Shown here piece after piece: positions 9,801 through 18,005 of a DNA stretch of 51,127 nt. Position 1 is the stretch's first letter, and the number at the start of each line of letters is the position of its first letter. Source of the DNA: Lachnospiraceae bacterium. GTDB lineage: Bacteria > Bacillota > Clostridia > Lachnospirales > Lachnospiraceae. The DNA is taken from positions 1 through 51,127 of the forward strand of contig CAJTCE010000028.1 in the NCBI GenBank assembly GCA_910574745.1. Direction: 5' to 3'. Both the position numbers and the translations under genes were made by a program. The notes below the pieces were generated by a model, which made no database searches, had not been told where the DNA came from, and saw nothing but the letters and a program-made list of their open reading frames with translations.

Positions 9801-12800
9801 TAGAAGAAATAAACAGTGCTGTAATATTCAATACAAACGGTACAGAAAGTAAGGTTTATATGACTTCTGCTTCTGGTAAAGAAGATAAAACAAAGGTTGG
9901 AAATCATAAGGTTATTCTCTCTGGACAAAATGTGTATTTTGACCAGAACGGAAAAATTGCTTTTGGCGAGCTGGTAAATGATAACAACAGCCTCAGAGTT
10001 TTATCGAATAATTCGTTATATACCGTTGATAAAGTTTTCATGGGATATACGACCATAGATGCATTAAAAACAGATATGTCTCGTTCTTATACCGGATATT
10101 TATTCCTCAATGATTCTGACGAATTAGAAGAAATTTTCTTTGATGCAGAATCCAATGCGTATACAGATGTTTCCGGTAATATATTAAGTGACGGTACCCG
10201 TTGCTATAAAGAAGACGAAATATACTTTGTAGACTACGATATTGACAACAAAGGATATAAATTAAATACAAGAGCGTGGGATGATACTATCAATATCGAC
10301 CTTGTGCTTACCGGGGTAGACGGAAATAAGTTTTTAACCGCCTGCGGCGCCGTAATGGATGATGGAAGCGGCTATTATAGCAATGTATTATATGATGCTG
10401 CAACATATCAGAATGCGTATGATAAATTTTTAGAGCGTTATCTGCTTGGCATTGTTGATAAATCATACTTTGTAGAGGCATATCTGGTAAATAGTCTTGC
10501 ATCCGATAAAGATGTGACGAATATACTTCAGGCAAAATCCTATGAACTCGTTATGTTCCCCAGGGAAAACGAGTTGAAAAAATATAATATGTTTGTAGAA
10601 GAATATCGTGTTGACAGTGTGTCCAGTACCTTATGGGGGAAATATACCATTAATATGATTCCCAGTAATTATAATCTGGATGTTTACAGTGAAACTGCCT
10701 ATGAATATATGCCTACAGATATCAGTGCTGAAGCACTCGGAACACCAGAAGTAAGCGAATGGCATGTAAAATATGATAAAAATGCTGCAGATATTCCTAC
10801 GGTTTTAAATTTCTTTACTAATGATAATACTTGTTCTTCCAGTGATTACACCAGAAGAACAAGTAACAATATGTATGATTTGGTCAAACCGAGGATTTAC
10901 GAAGATGTGGAACAGGTTGTAAAATTTACGGCTGATTCATATTCCATCGTTGACAGTAACGCTTTGCATAATTTTAAAATCTATAAAAGGGATTATGACG
11001 GTAATTTGACAGACATTACGGAAAAAGCGGGTGTCACTATTAAAGAAAAAGCATCGGAATATAAGCCTCTGAATGGTGAACATATAAAGAAAATAGTAAA
11101 TACTTATGGAACTTATACGGATAGTAACAGTTTTATCGTTTTGACAGAAGAAGGTCATTTATGGCTAAGTGGAAGTTATAATGGTGGTAGTTACACACCT
11201 CTTGAATCTGAATTAAATATTAATAATTATCAGAATAATTCTTATTCGTTATACCGTGATCCTCTTAAAGAGGGTTTATCATCTTTTGTACAGATTGGCG
11301 GTAATACGAAATTTAAAGATTTTTACTTCAATTACCTGACGCTTGTTGCTATTGATGAGGAGGGTAATTTGTGGGTAAACTGGTCTATAAAAGGCAATAC
11401 TTATTCCTTTGGACTTCATAAGGTATCAGACGGAATAGAATTCACAAAGATTGGTGCTATTGATTATTATAATCCCATCTGTATTCCTCTTTTGGATAAA
11501 GATGGCAATGTTTGGGTCTTTGCATCCAAAAACGGATATAGTGATTCCGGAACAGATTCCATTTTTAACGGCAATATCCATTATAACAGTGGTCTTTCAC
11601 AGTGGAGTCCTGTTACGGACTATTATGGTGCTTCGTCTACTTCTGTCATGGAACAATCTGTATTGATGCAGCTGACTGAAGGTACACGTTTTATAGATGT
11701 CGGTTCGGAGACTGCAAACAGCGAAGGTATTGTAGCTATAGATGAAGATGGAAAAATGTGGATTGGCGGGTATATAAGCAATCTCCCCGGAACATATATT
11801 AACGGTGTTCCGTCTTATTCAAACATTGATTGGAAATATTCTTATATTCCTTATATGAAACAGCTGACGGATATTTATCCGGGAGTATATGATGACATTC
11901 AGTGGATATCTATTGAAGACCGGCGGTATAATACTACTGACACAAGCAGCCATCTTGGTTTCATTGATGCTGACCATAACTTATGGGAATGCTTTGACAG
12001 TAGCTTTGGCTACGAAGTGACAGAAACAAATGTATTAGACGGAGCCGGAAAATACGTATTAGATACGGAAGGTAAAATACACGTCAGAGACGAACACGAA
12101 AAAGCTGAGTGTTTAAGAACAGATAATATCATATTAGAAGATTATACGTTTAAGGAAATCGGCAGCGCATGTTCCCAATATTTCCTTACAGAAGATGGAA
12201 CTTATGTGTTTACAGGTTCAACCGGTGGAGAATCGGTAGGATTACTTGATTCTTATGGTTTTGAAAACTGGTTCTATATTGATTTTTATAGTCCTGCCAT
12301 TACCTATGTGTCTAACAATACGTATGGTACAACATCAGTAAATGATAAATATGGAAATGATACCGGAATCAAAGGTCTTTTCTCCTTTAATGACCCCGGT
12401 GTGGATATTGATACTTTTTCTTTTGAAACAGGACAGCCAGCAGGTTATTCAACGTCGTATGATGTCAGCATTGACATTGAAGCACTTGAAAATATAGGAA
12501 AAGTTAAGATAATGAACGGAGATTCTTTCGTTATTATGGCAAATCCTTCAGACGACACTTTATATCGGATAACGGATGCAGAATCTGTAACTTATGATAT
12601 TGTAGATTCTTATATTACAAATGAGAACGTAACGAGTGATGAGATGAAGTCCAACACCCCGATTACGATGAACACTTTGACTATTGCTCCTGTTACCATG
12701 AGTATGGATAATTCCATCTACTATTTGAAGAGCAATTATGCAAGTGATGAGATCGATTATTATTCAGATATGATTTCATTAAATGTAGTCGCTTTGGAAA

Positions 12801-15478
12801 GTCTGAAGGCCGAATATGTAGGCGACGATGTAACAGTCGGAACTCATGCCGACACTGACGACGTAAAATTAACGCTCACATACGAAGATGGCCATGAGAT
12901 TGAAATATCCTGGAGCGATTTGACAAAGGCTCCTGACAACCTGTTGGTGGAAAATATCGGACCTAACACCTATGAAGTCGAATTCGAGGGTAAAAAGGCA
13001 ACATTTGACATCAATGGCAAGGTCGGCATTATCAATCTTACTGCTAATTATCCGGAAAGTGTGTTTGTCGGAACAGAGTTTGAACCCGAAAAAGTAACGG
13101 TTACCGCAATCTACTCTGACGGCAGCACTACAACACCAGATATAGACTGGAAGAATGTTGATAAAGTCATTAAACAAATAGGGAATAACCGATATGTCAT
13201 TAACTATGAAGATGTATCAACAAATTTGATTATTCAGGGATACTATTATAATAAATTAACAGCAGAATATCATGGCAATCCTATCAATATTTATGAATCT
13301 TATAACAAAGAAGATGTTGATGTGACCATAACATATACTGAGAATAATCTAGGAAAAACAGAAGATATATTGACTTCTGATGAATGGAAGGAAGATTCTT
13401 TAATCGTTTCAGCCGTAGGCGAAAATATTTTTACGGCCGTATTGGTTTCTGACCCGAAATTCAGTGATACTTATTCTGTAGAAGGTCTTGATTACTTTAC
13501 TTCTTTACGTGCTACATATATGGGCGAAGATATTCTGACAGGTAATGATTATGATAAAGATGATGTACTTGTTGAAGGTATCAATAAATCGGATGGAAAC
13601 GGTGTTATAATTCCTTCTGATGAATGGACTGAAAGCGGACTGACGGTAACTGCTAACGGTAAAAACCTGTTTACGGCATCTTATAATGGTTTAAATGCTG
13701 ACTATTATGTTAATGGATATAGTGAGGGACTGCAGGCCACTTATGTCGGAGATGATATTTTAGTAGGTAAAACCTACAATAAAAATGATGTTGAAGTTTA
13801 TGTAACCGACACAAAAGGCAGCCGCATCCGGATAAATACCGAAAACTGGACAGAAGACAATCTTGTTGTGACACTTGATGGAAACAATGAATTTACAGCC
13901 ACTTATAATGGAATGCAAGATACTTTTACCGTTAATGGATATCAAATAGCAGGACTTACAGCAATTTATACCGGTAATGCCATTCCTGTCGGAGAAAAGT
14001 ATGAAAAAATTGATGTTGTGGTTATTGCTAAATACAGTAACGGAACGGAACGTCAATTAGCTCCAGACGAATGGAACGAAAGTGATCTGGTTGTTACAAA
14101 CGTAGGAGATAATGATTTTACCGCTTCCTACAATGGATATAAAGCAGATTATGTTGTTCCGGGAATGGGAATTGTTGCTATCAGAGCCAATTATAATGGT
14201 AAAGATATTTTTGTTGGAAACTCCTATAATAAAAAGGACGTTGAAGTCGTTGCCATTTATAGCGATGGCAGTGAAACCATTTTAGATAAAAATGAATGGA
14301 CTGAAAGCGACCTGAAAGTAAAAGCCATAGGAAATAATGATTATATTGCATCTTATGACGGTCTCGAAGCTGATTACGTTGTTCCAGGATATGACATTAA
14401 AGGTATTACTGCAGAATATCATGGAAAAGACATTCTGGTGGGAGAGAAGTATGACAAGAAGGATGTGGTCGTCACTGTAGAATATACTAATGGAACAAAA
14501 AGAACATTAGAGCCGGATGACTGGAAAGAAAGCAGCCTTGTCGTAGAAAAGGATGGCGATAACACATACAAGGCACATTATAATGAATTTACTGCTGAAT
14601 ATACCGTTTTAGGATATAAGGTTATTGGTATCAGTGCTGTCTATAAGGGCGAACCTATTAAAGTAGGTAACGATTACGAAAAAGCTGATGTCTTGGTAAA
14701 ATTACTGTTTTCAAATAATACAGAAAAGGATCTGAATATAGAGGATTGGACAGAAAGTAGTTTAGAAGTTACCAGAGATGGGAAAAATAACTATACAGCT
14801 ACTTATGATACATTCACAGCAGATTATCAGGTATTAGGATATACAGTTACAGAACCTAAGGTCGTTAAAGTTGAGGGCCGGTACCCAGAAGATGTATTGG
14901 TTGGCAATAAATACGAGGAAATGAAAGCAATTATTACAATAACCTATGACAATGGAGAAACATCAGAATTAGATTATAATAAGCTGGATGCAAAGCCAGA
15001 TGATACTACTGTTAAACAGATAGGAGAAAATCAGTATCCAATTGCATATAAAGGCATTATAGGAACTATGATTGTAATAGGTTATGATATTGATAAAATA
15101 ACTGCTGAATATAAAGGTCCTGATGTAATCGTAGGTAAAGAGTATTCTAAAGATGATGTAATTGTTACAGTTCATTATACAAATGGAAAAACTGCTCAAA
15201 TAACGGATTTCTCAGTTGATAGCTTGACAGTAACAAAAGTGGGCGAAAATAATTACATTGCTACCTATAAAGGAAAAACTGCACAATATGTAGTCATGGG
15301 AATTATAGAGCCAACAGATGTTATAGCTGCTAAAGCAGAAAAACCATTAGACAATTTTATTATAAATGTAAAAACCGGAGACTCATCTCCTGTAGTTTTA
15401 TGTATAATACTTATAATAATAGGAATTACTGCTTTGGTATTGCTATTTGTATACAAACACAAACATCATAGAAGATAA
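3845..15478 (+). CDS. Giant repetitive cell-surface protein (3877 residues) with C-terminal anchor
   Basis: A Sec signal peptide is clear at the N terminus: KRILSLLLAFTFVFGGI, cleavage likely near residue 35 (TYGAA). After a variable region come Cys-pair repeats of the type TC-x-GxxxYxCxxCG (about residues 450-725, with stray copies near 1135 and 1315-1365). RCC1-like beta-propeller repeats follow near 1015-1115 (NIWAFGKNEWSQCG) and 2420-2820 (NVWVF, KMWIGG). Eleven Ig-like repeats of about 75 residues fill 2985-3820. The end has VKTGD (3842-3846), a membrane helix (about 3850-3869) and the basic tail KHKHHRR, the layout of a sortase-type anchor with a variant motif. It is probably exported and wall- or membrane-linked, acting in adhesion. 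No enzyme domain was recognised. The frame is intact over 11.6 kb, which argues for selection. Confidence 0.9.
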   Translation: MKIKLFNEWYKRILSLLLAFTFVFGGISPILTYGAATDSSSDVEATPQWNGSYRINTYNGYVYNYSNNSIDIYGTCLLTEDGHFFRANAISDTYSDTLYNLRGYQIYDQTLENGRWYEPFISKTFKNAYFGKSNILLVGHDGKLYQAYYRDIGKDYDTYLNEIGITESDIDDVNLIEDLIKTKDNNYYTFSGKQSNISSGNVNYFTANISNYYANARYDAGNKIIIFSCGVASAQRASTTVNIPDDVILMKTRTEGSAPYSNIYFDIYTKSGKKYIYNVTGSITNYSSTSNIKATLISETETGYVGTVAGKFINTDGYLVETDGTVYGHDNYSYDTDILKIDKDGNIYGGYGSSDGDDFTSYSGNLSHMCTYSSANVSFTEEELNDNITKTFVCSCGKTYEISAVDYNNIDPDGYSEPTEPTCTEPGGIYLNAPITGEALTDGIITSNALGHSCTKRVDVTPATCTQKGTYGYQCTRCDYIMTSQSYTTDMIPHTFGGVYSRTTGSCTDEFYGYKICSVCNQEIAVDHITNGQHIESEDYTVETEPTCLKDGLKYKTCSVCGEKLEDTIINTPRLEHQFEITDNTATCTKSGKGNYTCTLCGIDYKTLRTEPLGHDYVSHIKTAATCGNTGIEEFICSRCGDTFEEEIEGTIHDYISKTEKEPTCTETGVMKYTCKGCGDSYTEKILPLEHDYIADVKKEATADTQGLIMYTCSKCGDQFEVITAKDNGIRVYAGSKRILVNDTNNGHMYFTGPNDNNVEGQTVSLENTIDDEYGTRQMRMTVAAQESINYGNAVYYYGTPTSSYWGMNTLDEIITIDDDCAKEWVYYSGCDYLKGAYGKNSAVKSTGHDFPNGIRTYVGNGTVDVSSGTNYLLFVDRDGKFYTVNRYFHLCDHVGGKNENMMRSANLWTYENIKFKEISSMEKTAAGLLTDGRIAVINTNFVEDDINLYDYKKANGLGEGLDADEWHQPKISITEGNIRFTAESAGTFGIYGIDTNGHLRHINNDGSYSEPLNDTIYTKVSSGKDHCLVLDINGNIWAFGKNEWSQCGNGQTADISVPEQITSGIYFTDISAGYQISAAIDAAKNYYAWGHNNYSQCGVLKDGVNTITTPTVMFNVSHVHYYNKDSYKLISTPTCEQDGVVKRTCLECGNTEEIYTPARAHDYIEPFRIYDHYVNYKKDVTDEPLYHFEPNASTVIDLYVKEPDVYTVAVEHAESGSVYIVAFSKSQSNVFRFVANGSESTSAYTNMTSVSNSSAETGFFDGVYYSRFSYAMAGDYNCDMTTPLVDGKSPEVTAADAIWESAKAEMNANQDCSAEHHVRKICKYCYDSIYEDVPAGQHTISKMGDKTSKPGYTQWRCSVCGELIKEELNAYSVRMTLKDESSTYSKMEYFAKPEQFSTSLATDEEFTLPDEGTNSGEFIIDFGPFKTADGKNKIVGKSVVDHYVFHGTTYYPGDVIKNLSTTENDTITIQVVYRMEFEFPDVLYYKDSQYAVKQYELGLIPYSGIHFMPDYWNRRATYTVGESVLKDGFGNKINVIASGTHIYAYPSVKTAMASGNATYQSCVDYVKDIPEDYVYLWEPAASTRYSMSVTQPNVYTVAVKYPSVIYIVAFNLSDEGVLTYNYNTGDNYATSAKVSDVITESVSDYDNKNIFFDGVYYSMSNCSSSGTTNCDLTVTESSNPTDPVAPVITALNAVYDRYASASAKDAYAEDLNKDAKNDYGDKTYTIASSSIDHLFNSKEEAEEVFDDAEIEWTEKTRNAYYNVTVKMTTDGSNSTSTCGYLNGLSTYYVGFQKTYGRKIYVIPGIKDVVPNYRNYGIYDGYEGSNTLTLSAYSYVNSITLHNTLDGTETTCSDINNLPKYIYNDDKTKILIGWSLEEGSDVLYIPNVTKPIKNIDLYSVWTTVSEELGDYKFNEPVYKPVNEFNKDDQFYANDILLIGSNDTNGFQKAFFGTENTTAEIKLKTNNDTLKSVFNEYMKGAETINGLEEINSAVIFNTNGTESKVYMTSASGKEDKTKVGNHKVILSGQNVYFDQNGKIAFGELVNDNNSLRVLSNNSLYTVDKVFMGYTTIDALKTDMSRSYTGYLFLNDSDELEEIFFDAESNAYTDVSGNILSDGTRCYKEDEIYFVDYDIDNKGYKLNTRAWDDTINIDLVLTGVDGNKFLTACGAVMDDGSGYYSNVLYDAATYQNAYDKFLERYLLGIVDKSYFVEAYLVNSLASDKDVTNILQAKSYELVMFPRENELKKYNMFVEEYRVDSVSSTLWGKYTINMIPSNYNLDVYSETAYEYMPTDISAEALGTPEVSEWHVKYDKNAADIPTVLNFFTNDNTCSSSDYTRRTSNNMYDLVKPRIYEDVEQVVKFTADSYSIVDSNALHNFKIYKRDYDGNLTDITEKAGVTIKEKASEYKPLNGEHIKKIVNTYGTYTDSNSFIVLTEEGHLWLSGSYNGGSYTPLESELNINNYQNNSYSLYRDPLKEGLSSFVQIGGNTKFKDFYFNYLTLVAIDEEGNLWVNWSIKGNTYSFGLHKVSDGIEFTKIGAIDYYNPICIPLLDKDGNVWVFASKNGYSDSGTDSIFNGNIHYNSGLSQWSPVTDYYGASSTSVMEQSVLMQLTEGTRFIDVGSETANSEGIVAIDEDGKMWIGGYISNLPGTYINGVPSYSNIDWKYSYIPYMKQLTDIYPGVYDDIQWISIEDRRYNTTDTSSHLGFIDADHNLWECFDSSFGYEVTETNVLDGAGKYVLDTEGKIHVRDEHEKAECLRTDNIILEDYTFKEIGSACSQYFLTEDGTYVFTGSTGGESVGLLDSYGFENWFYIDFYSPAITYVSNNTYGTTSVNDKYGNDTGIKGLFSFNDPGVDIDTFSFETGQPAGYSTSYDVSIDIEALENIGKVKIMNGDSFVIMANPSDDTLYRITDAESVTYDIVDSYITNENVTSDEMKSNTPITMNTLTIAPVTMSMDNSIYYLKSNYASDEIDYYSDMISLNVVALESLKAEYVGDDVTVGTHADTDDVKLTLTYEDGHEIEISWSDLTKAPDNLLVENIGPNTYEVEFEGKKATFDINGKVGIINLTANYPESVFVGTEFEPEKVTVTAIYSDGSTTTPDIDWKNVDKVIKQIGNNRYVINYEDVSTNLIIQGYYYNKLTAEYHGNPINIYESYNKEDVDVTITYTENNLGKTEDILTSDEWKEDSLIVSAVGENIFTAVLVSDPKFSDTYSVEGLDYFTSLRATYMGEDILTGNDYDKDDVLVEGINKSDGNGVIIPSDEWTESGLTVTANGKNLFTASYNGLNADYYVNGYSEGLQATYVGDDILVGKTYNKNDVEVYVTDTKGSRIRINTENWTEDNLVVTLDGNNEFTATYNGMQDTFTVNGYQIAGLTAIYTGNAIPVGEKYEKIDVVVIAKYSNGTERQLAPDEWNESDLVVTNVGDNDFTASYNGYKADYVVPGMGIVAIRANYNGKDIFVGNSYNKKDVEVVAIYSDGSETILDKNEWTESDLKVKAIGNNDYIASYDGLEADYVVPGYDIKGITAEYHGKDILVGEKYDKKDVVVTVEYTNGTKRTLEPDDWKESSLVVEKDGDNTYKAHYNEFTAEYTVLGYKVIGISAVYKGEPIKVGNDYEKADVLVKLLFSNNTEKDLNIEDWTESSLEVTRDGKNNYTATYDTFTADYQVLGYTVTEPKVVKVEGRYPEDVLVGNKYEEMKAIITITYDNGETSELDYNKLDAKPDDTTVKQIGENQYPIAYKGIIGTMIVIGYDIDKITAEYKGPDVIVGKEYSKDDVIVTVHYTNGKTAQITDFSVDSLTVTKVGENNYIATYKGKTAQYVVMGIIEPTDVIAAKAEKPLDNFIINVKTGDSSPVVLCIILIIIGITALVLLFVYKHKHHRR
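5200..6015 (+). repeat. Cys-pair repeats in the giant surface protein
   Basis: Seven or eight degenerate repeats of 35 to 45 residues share the pattern Thr-Cys, Gly, aromatic residue, Cys-x-x-Cys-Gly, often ending in Gly-His or His-Asp-Tyr. Examples are TCTQKGTYGYQCTRCD and TCTETGVMKYTCKGCG. One copy has lost the first Cys (EATADTQGLIMYTCSKCG). Such repeats are frequent in secreted Lachnospiraceae proteins. They may bind metal or be disulphide-bonded. Confidence 0.8.
12799..15302 (+). repeat. Eleven tandem Ig-like domain repeats of about 225 bp
   Basis: Protein-level repeats of about 75 residues with the core xxAxYxGxxIxVGxxYxKxDVxVxxxYxxG ... WxESxLxV ... GxNxYxAxYxGxxAxYxVxGY. They match the style of bacterial Ig-like surface domains. 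Repeats 4 to 9 are the most alike; the first three and the last two diverge. The DNA copies differ at many synonymous sites, so the array looks old rather than freshly amplified. Confidence 0.8.
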
Positions 15479-15520
15479 TTTGTTCAAAACATTATAGTAA
15501 ATTTCTTACTATAGATAATA

Positions 15521-15560
15521 AAAGGGCAGAATCTACAAATAGGTTCTGCCCTTTCTCTTT
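15521..15560. terminator. Bidirectional intrinsic terminator
   Basis: AAAGGGCAGAA and TTCTGCCCTTT form a stem of about 11 pairs with T-rich flanks on both strands. It lies between the 3' end of the giant surface gene (plus) and the 3' end of the convergent DUF6075-like gene (minus), and can serve both. Confidence 0.85.
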
Positions 15561-15589
15561 ATAAATTTAACTCGTCATATTGTAAATAA

Positions 15590-16102
15590 TCATATCTCCA
15601 TCACAATTTCTGGCTGCAGCTCCACGGAATACTTCCCACCATTTTCTTTTTCAAACAATTTCACATAACTGTTTGCTATTAAAAGTCCGGGGATATTCTC
15701 CTGGACAATGCTGCCGGCATCATCCATGACACAGTACCGTTCATCTTTCACATAATCCGGATAACGGAGTTTTATGCCTTCAAATAAGAATCGCTCGTAT
15801 TCATTATCGAACAGATCATCAGGACTTGTGCCTTCATCTTTATATCCATTCCACAGATTGAATCCCATCCTGGTTAAAGTCAGACTGCCGGATGTGTGCC
15901 AGCCGTGGTCAAAGGCAGTCTCAAAACGTATGCCGTATTCTTCCCCTTCAAAGCAAAAGAGGTCTTTTATATGGTTCCTGCAGTCAGCTGACAAGCCCAA
16001 AATGTAAAATAGAGACTGATGGTATGAATCCCATTTGCGTACCTTTTCCTTCATTGCGAGAAAAAATTCTTTGTGTACTGTATCAGCAAATTTAATTTTC
16101 AT
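15590..16102 (-). CDS. DUF6075-like protein
   Basis: A 170-residue soluble acidic protein. The run YHQSLFYILGLSADCRNH near residue 28 and TRMGFNLWNGY near residue 78 resemble the DUF6075 family, which is widespread in Clostridia and often on mobile elements. Its function is unknown. The ribosome binding site (AGAAGGA) is good. The gene lies just downstream of the four-gene operon but is separated from it by a strong hairpin, so it may be transcribed partly by read-through. Assignment is by recalled family resemblance only. Confidence 0.7.
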   Translation of the reverse strand: MKIKFADTVHKEFFLAMKEKVRKWDSYHQSLFYILGLSADCRNHIKDLFCFEGEEYGIRFETAFDHGWHTSGSLTLTRMGFNLWNGYKDEGTSPDDLFDNEYERFLFEGIKLRYPDYVKDERYCVMDDAGSIVQENIPGLLIANSYVKLFEKENGGKYSVELQPEIVMEI

Positions 16103-16114
16103 GGCATCCTTCTT

Positions 16115-16137
16115 TCTGCGGCATATCCCATGCCGCC
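16115..16137 (-). other. Strong hairpin between the recombinase-like gene and the DUF6075-like gene
   Basis: GCGGCAT and ATGCCGC flank a five-base loop. On the minus strand the hairpin has no T run after it, so it is unlikely to be an efficient terminator there. It could be an RNA processing or stabilising element in the polycistronic message. On the plus strand a T-rich stretch begins about ten bases later. Confidence 0.5.
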
Positions 16138-16152
16138 GGTTTGGTTTATTTT

Positions 16153-17229
16153 TTATCTTGTGCTCTCTAAAAGTTTCACATAAGCTACAACACCAGCTAT
16201 TTTTCGTTTTTCTCCTATCAAATTCACAAATTTGTGAATATAGTCAACATTAATATTTTCAACTACACCTTTATCAATTCCCATCATATAAGCAATAGAT
16301 ATCTCATCTGCACCAACATTAATCATATCTTTTTGAAATGTTTTTCTAAAAGTACCCGGAGCCAATAAAGATGATTTTTCCTCTATAGAAGCAACTGCAT
16401 ATTTTTTTACCAATCTTTCAATTTGCCTTACACTAATTCTACATTTTTGATTAGAGAGAAAAAATGCGTTTTCTCCTTCTTTCTGATAATATCTTATTTC
16501 TAAGTATTTATTCATATACTTAGAAGTTATTATTGAATAAGGTATGTTGACTTCTATTTCATTTCTTATTAATGTTAATGTATTATTTTGGAAATTAATA
16601 TCTGACAGATTCAGGGAGACCAGCTCACTTACTTGAATTCCTGTATCTAATAGTATCATAAAAATTAAGGTATCTCTAAGCGAATACTTCTCATGTTTTT
16701 TTATTGCATTTTCAGTTAATCCATCTCCATAGCATACAGAAAGGAAAAATGCTTTTTGTTCTTCCATAGATAATACATTTTCATCTTTATCCCTATCTAA
16801 TTTTATCCTCTGTTTTATAAATTTTCTTGTTGGATCATAGTATTTTCCAGATGAATCGCTAATAAATGCAAAAATAGAAGATATAGCACATATTCTTCTG
16901 TAAGAAGCCTTATCAATTCCATATACTATATCATTTTCGTGCTTAATTCGAGAATTTAGGCTGCACAAAAAGTGAATAATATGGCTTTGCCGAATTGATA
17001 ATATATCATTTACAGTCAACTCAGATGAATGCTTTCCAATAAAGTCATTTTCTTTATCACAAAGATATGTAAAAAAAAGCAGAAAATCCTTTCCATATTC
17101 AACCAGTGTACTGGGTTTTAATTCATTTATTTTGGAGTCAAAATAAAATCTGCATACTGCTGGCAGTAATGGCTTTAAATCTGCTATTTTTGTAATATAT
17201 TTTTTTTGGATAGAAGATAACTCCGGCAT
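16153..17229 (-). CDS. Tyrosine-recombinase-like protein with altered catalytic residues
   Basis: 358 residues with the two-part fold of phage integrases: a SAM-like core-binding half (about 20-150) and a catalytic half (about 150-345). LDTGIQVSELVSLNLSDI (195-212) aligns with the first-arginine motif, but the Arg is Gln199. In the second motif, PGTFRKTF (291-298) has Gly292 where His is expected; Arg295 is kept. The usual Leu-Gly-His reads MGI (316-318), and a nucleophile Tyr330 remains. Loss of the first Arg and His suggests the protein is not a normal recombinase. It may have become a DNA-binding factor or a specialised enzyme. It is the last gene of a four-gene operon and starts two bases after the previous stop. 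Confidence 0.75.
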   Translation of the reverse strand: MPELSSIQKKYITKIADLKPLLPAVCRFYFDSKINELKPSTLVEYGKDFLLFFTYLCDKENDFIGKHSSELTVNDILSIRQSHIIHFLCSLNSRIKHENDIVYGIDKASYRRICAISSIFAFISDSSGKYYDPTRKFIKQRIKLDRDKDENVLSMEEQKAFFLSVCYGDGLTENAIKKHEKYSLRDTLIFMILLDTGIQVSELVSLNLSDINFQNNTLTLIRNEIEVNIPYSIITSKYMNKYLEIRYYQKEGENAFFLSNQKCRISVRQIERLVKKYAVASIEEKSSLLAPGTFRKTFQKDMINVGADEISIAYMMGIDKGVVENINVDYIHKFVNLIGEKRKIAGVVAYVKLLESTR

Positions 17230-17231
17230 GT

Positions 17232-18005
17232 TTATAAGGCCTCACTTTTTATCAGCTTTTTTAATTCATTGAAATGGTCTTTAACTTTTAAAAATAAATC
17301 TTTACCGATTTTTTCATCATTCTCAATTGTAATACCATTCCATTGTAATTTAACTTCAAATCCAATTAATTCTGTTGAATCTAAAAGGCTTTGCTCTATT
17401 ACACGGCAATGTTTTGACAATCCGGGTTCTATATCATCCAATTTCATTTTTAAAGCGCTGTTTTCGTTTAAAGGTTCCGGATCCGGAACTTCTTCTAAAG
17501 AATCCTTTTCAAAATTGTCCATAATATCAACCGCTTTAGGTATAACATTTTTCTTCCCAGATTTTTTTGTATTCATTGTACTGTTGGGTGTACCCGAAGC
17601 TTTTGGACCTGTTTTTTTTACTGTTTTCTTTTTCCCTTTAGAAAATATTGTTTTCATATCATTGGTAATATAAATATTCTTTCCATACATAATAAGACCA
17701 GACGCTTCAGGAATAAAATCGTCAGATAAATCAGATGATGTATCATAACAATAAATATCCCCTTCCATATTAGTTACCATTAGTCCCAAATAGAAAGCCA
17801 TAACAGCCTTATCCAATTTTACGAAAGGGACACAAATCACTTCGGTTTTTATCCTGCTCTTTAATAGTAAACTCACATATTCAACAGGAACCATATCTTC
17901 TTTTGCATAAAGAATTTTTAAATCATCCCCTTCTTCTGCGTTTTCACTAAATTTTTCTAATAATTCAGGTGTAAAATTTTGTATTGTTGTTATAATATGC
18001 GTCAT
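17232..18005 (-). CDS. Unknown two-part protein with Lys-rich linker
   Basis: 257 residues. An N-terminal alpha/beta domain (about 1-125) alternates hydrophobic strands and acidic loops (LKILYAKED, VICVPFVKLD, GDIYCYDTSSDL). This vaguely recalls PIN-like or Rossmannoid folds, but I cannot assign it. A basic Lys/Thr/Pro/Ser linker follows (about 122-155, SKGKKKTVKKTGPKASGT) and could contact nucleic acid. The C terminus is acidic, then mixed. It overlaps the upstream J-domain gene by four bases and is followed within two bases by the recombinase-like gene, so the products probably act together. Confidence 0.75.
   Translation of the reverse strand: MTHIITTIQNFTPELLEKFSENAEEGDDLKILYAKEDMVPVEYVSLLLKSRIKTEVICVPFVKLDKAVMAFYLGLMVTNMEGDIYCYDTSSDLSDDFIPEASGLIMYGKNIYITNDMKTIFSKGKKKTVKKTGPKASGTPNSTMNTKKSGKKNVIPKAVDIMDNFEKDSLEEVPDPEPLNENSALKMKLDDIEPGLSKHCRVIEQSLLDSTELIGFEVKLQWNGITIENDEKIGKDLFLKVKDHFNELKKLIKSEAL

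Noticed and set aside
12799-15302. Recently amplified DNA repeat or CRISPR-like array in the surface gene
   Set aside because: Repeats are conserved at protein level, not DNA level, are about 225 bp and lie in frame in one gene.
5192-15462. Many minus-strand and other-frame ORFs of 60 to 100 residues inside the giant gene
   Set aside because: They are shadows of the repetitive plus-strand coding sequence without ribosome binding sites.
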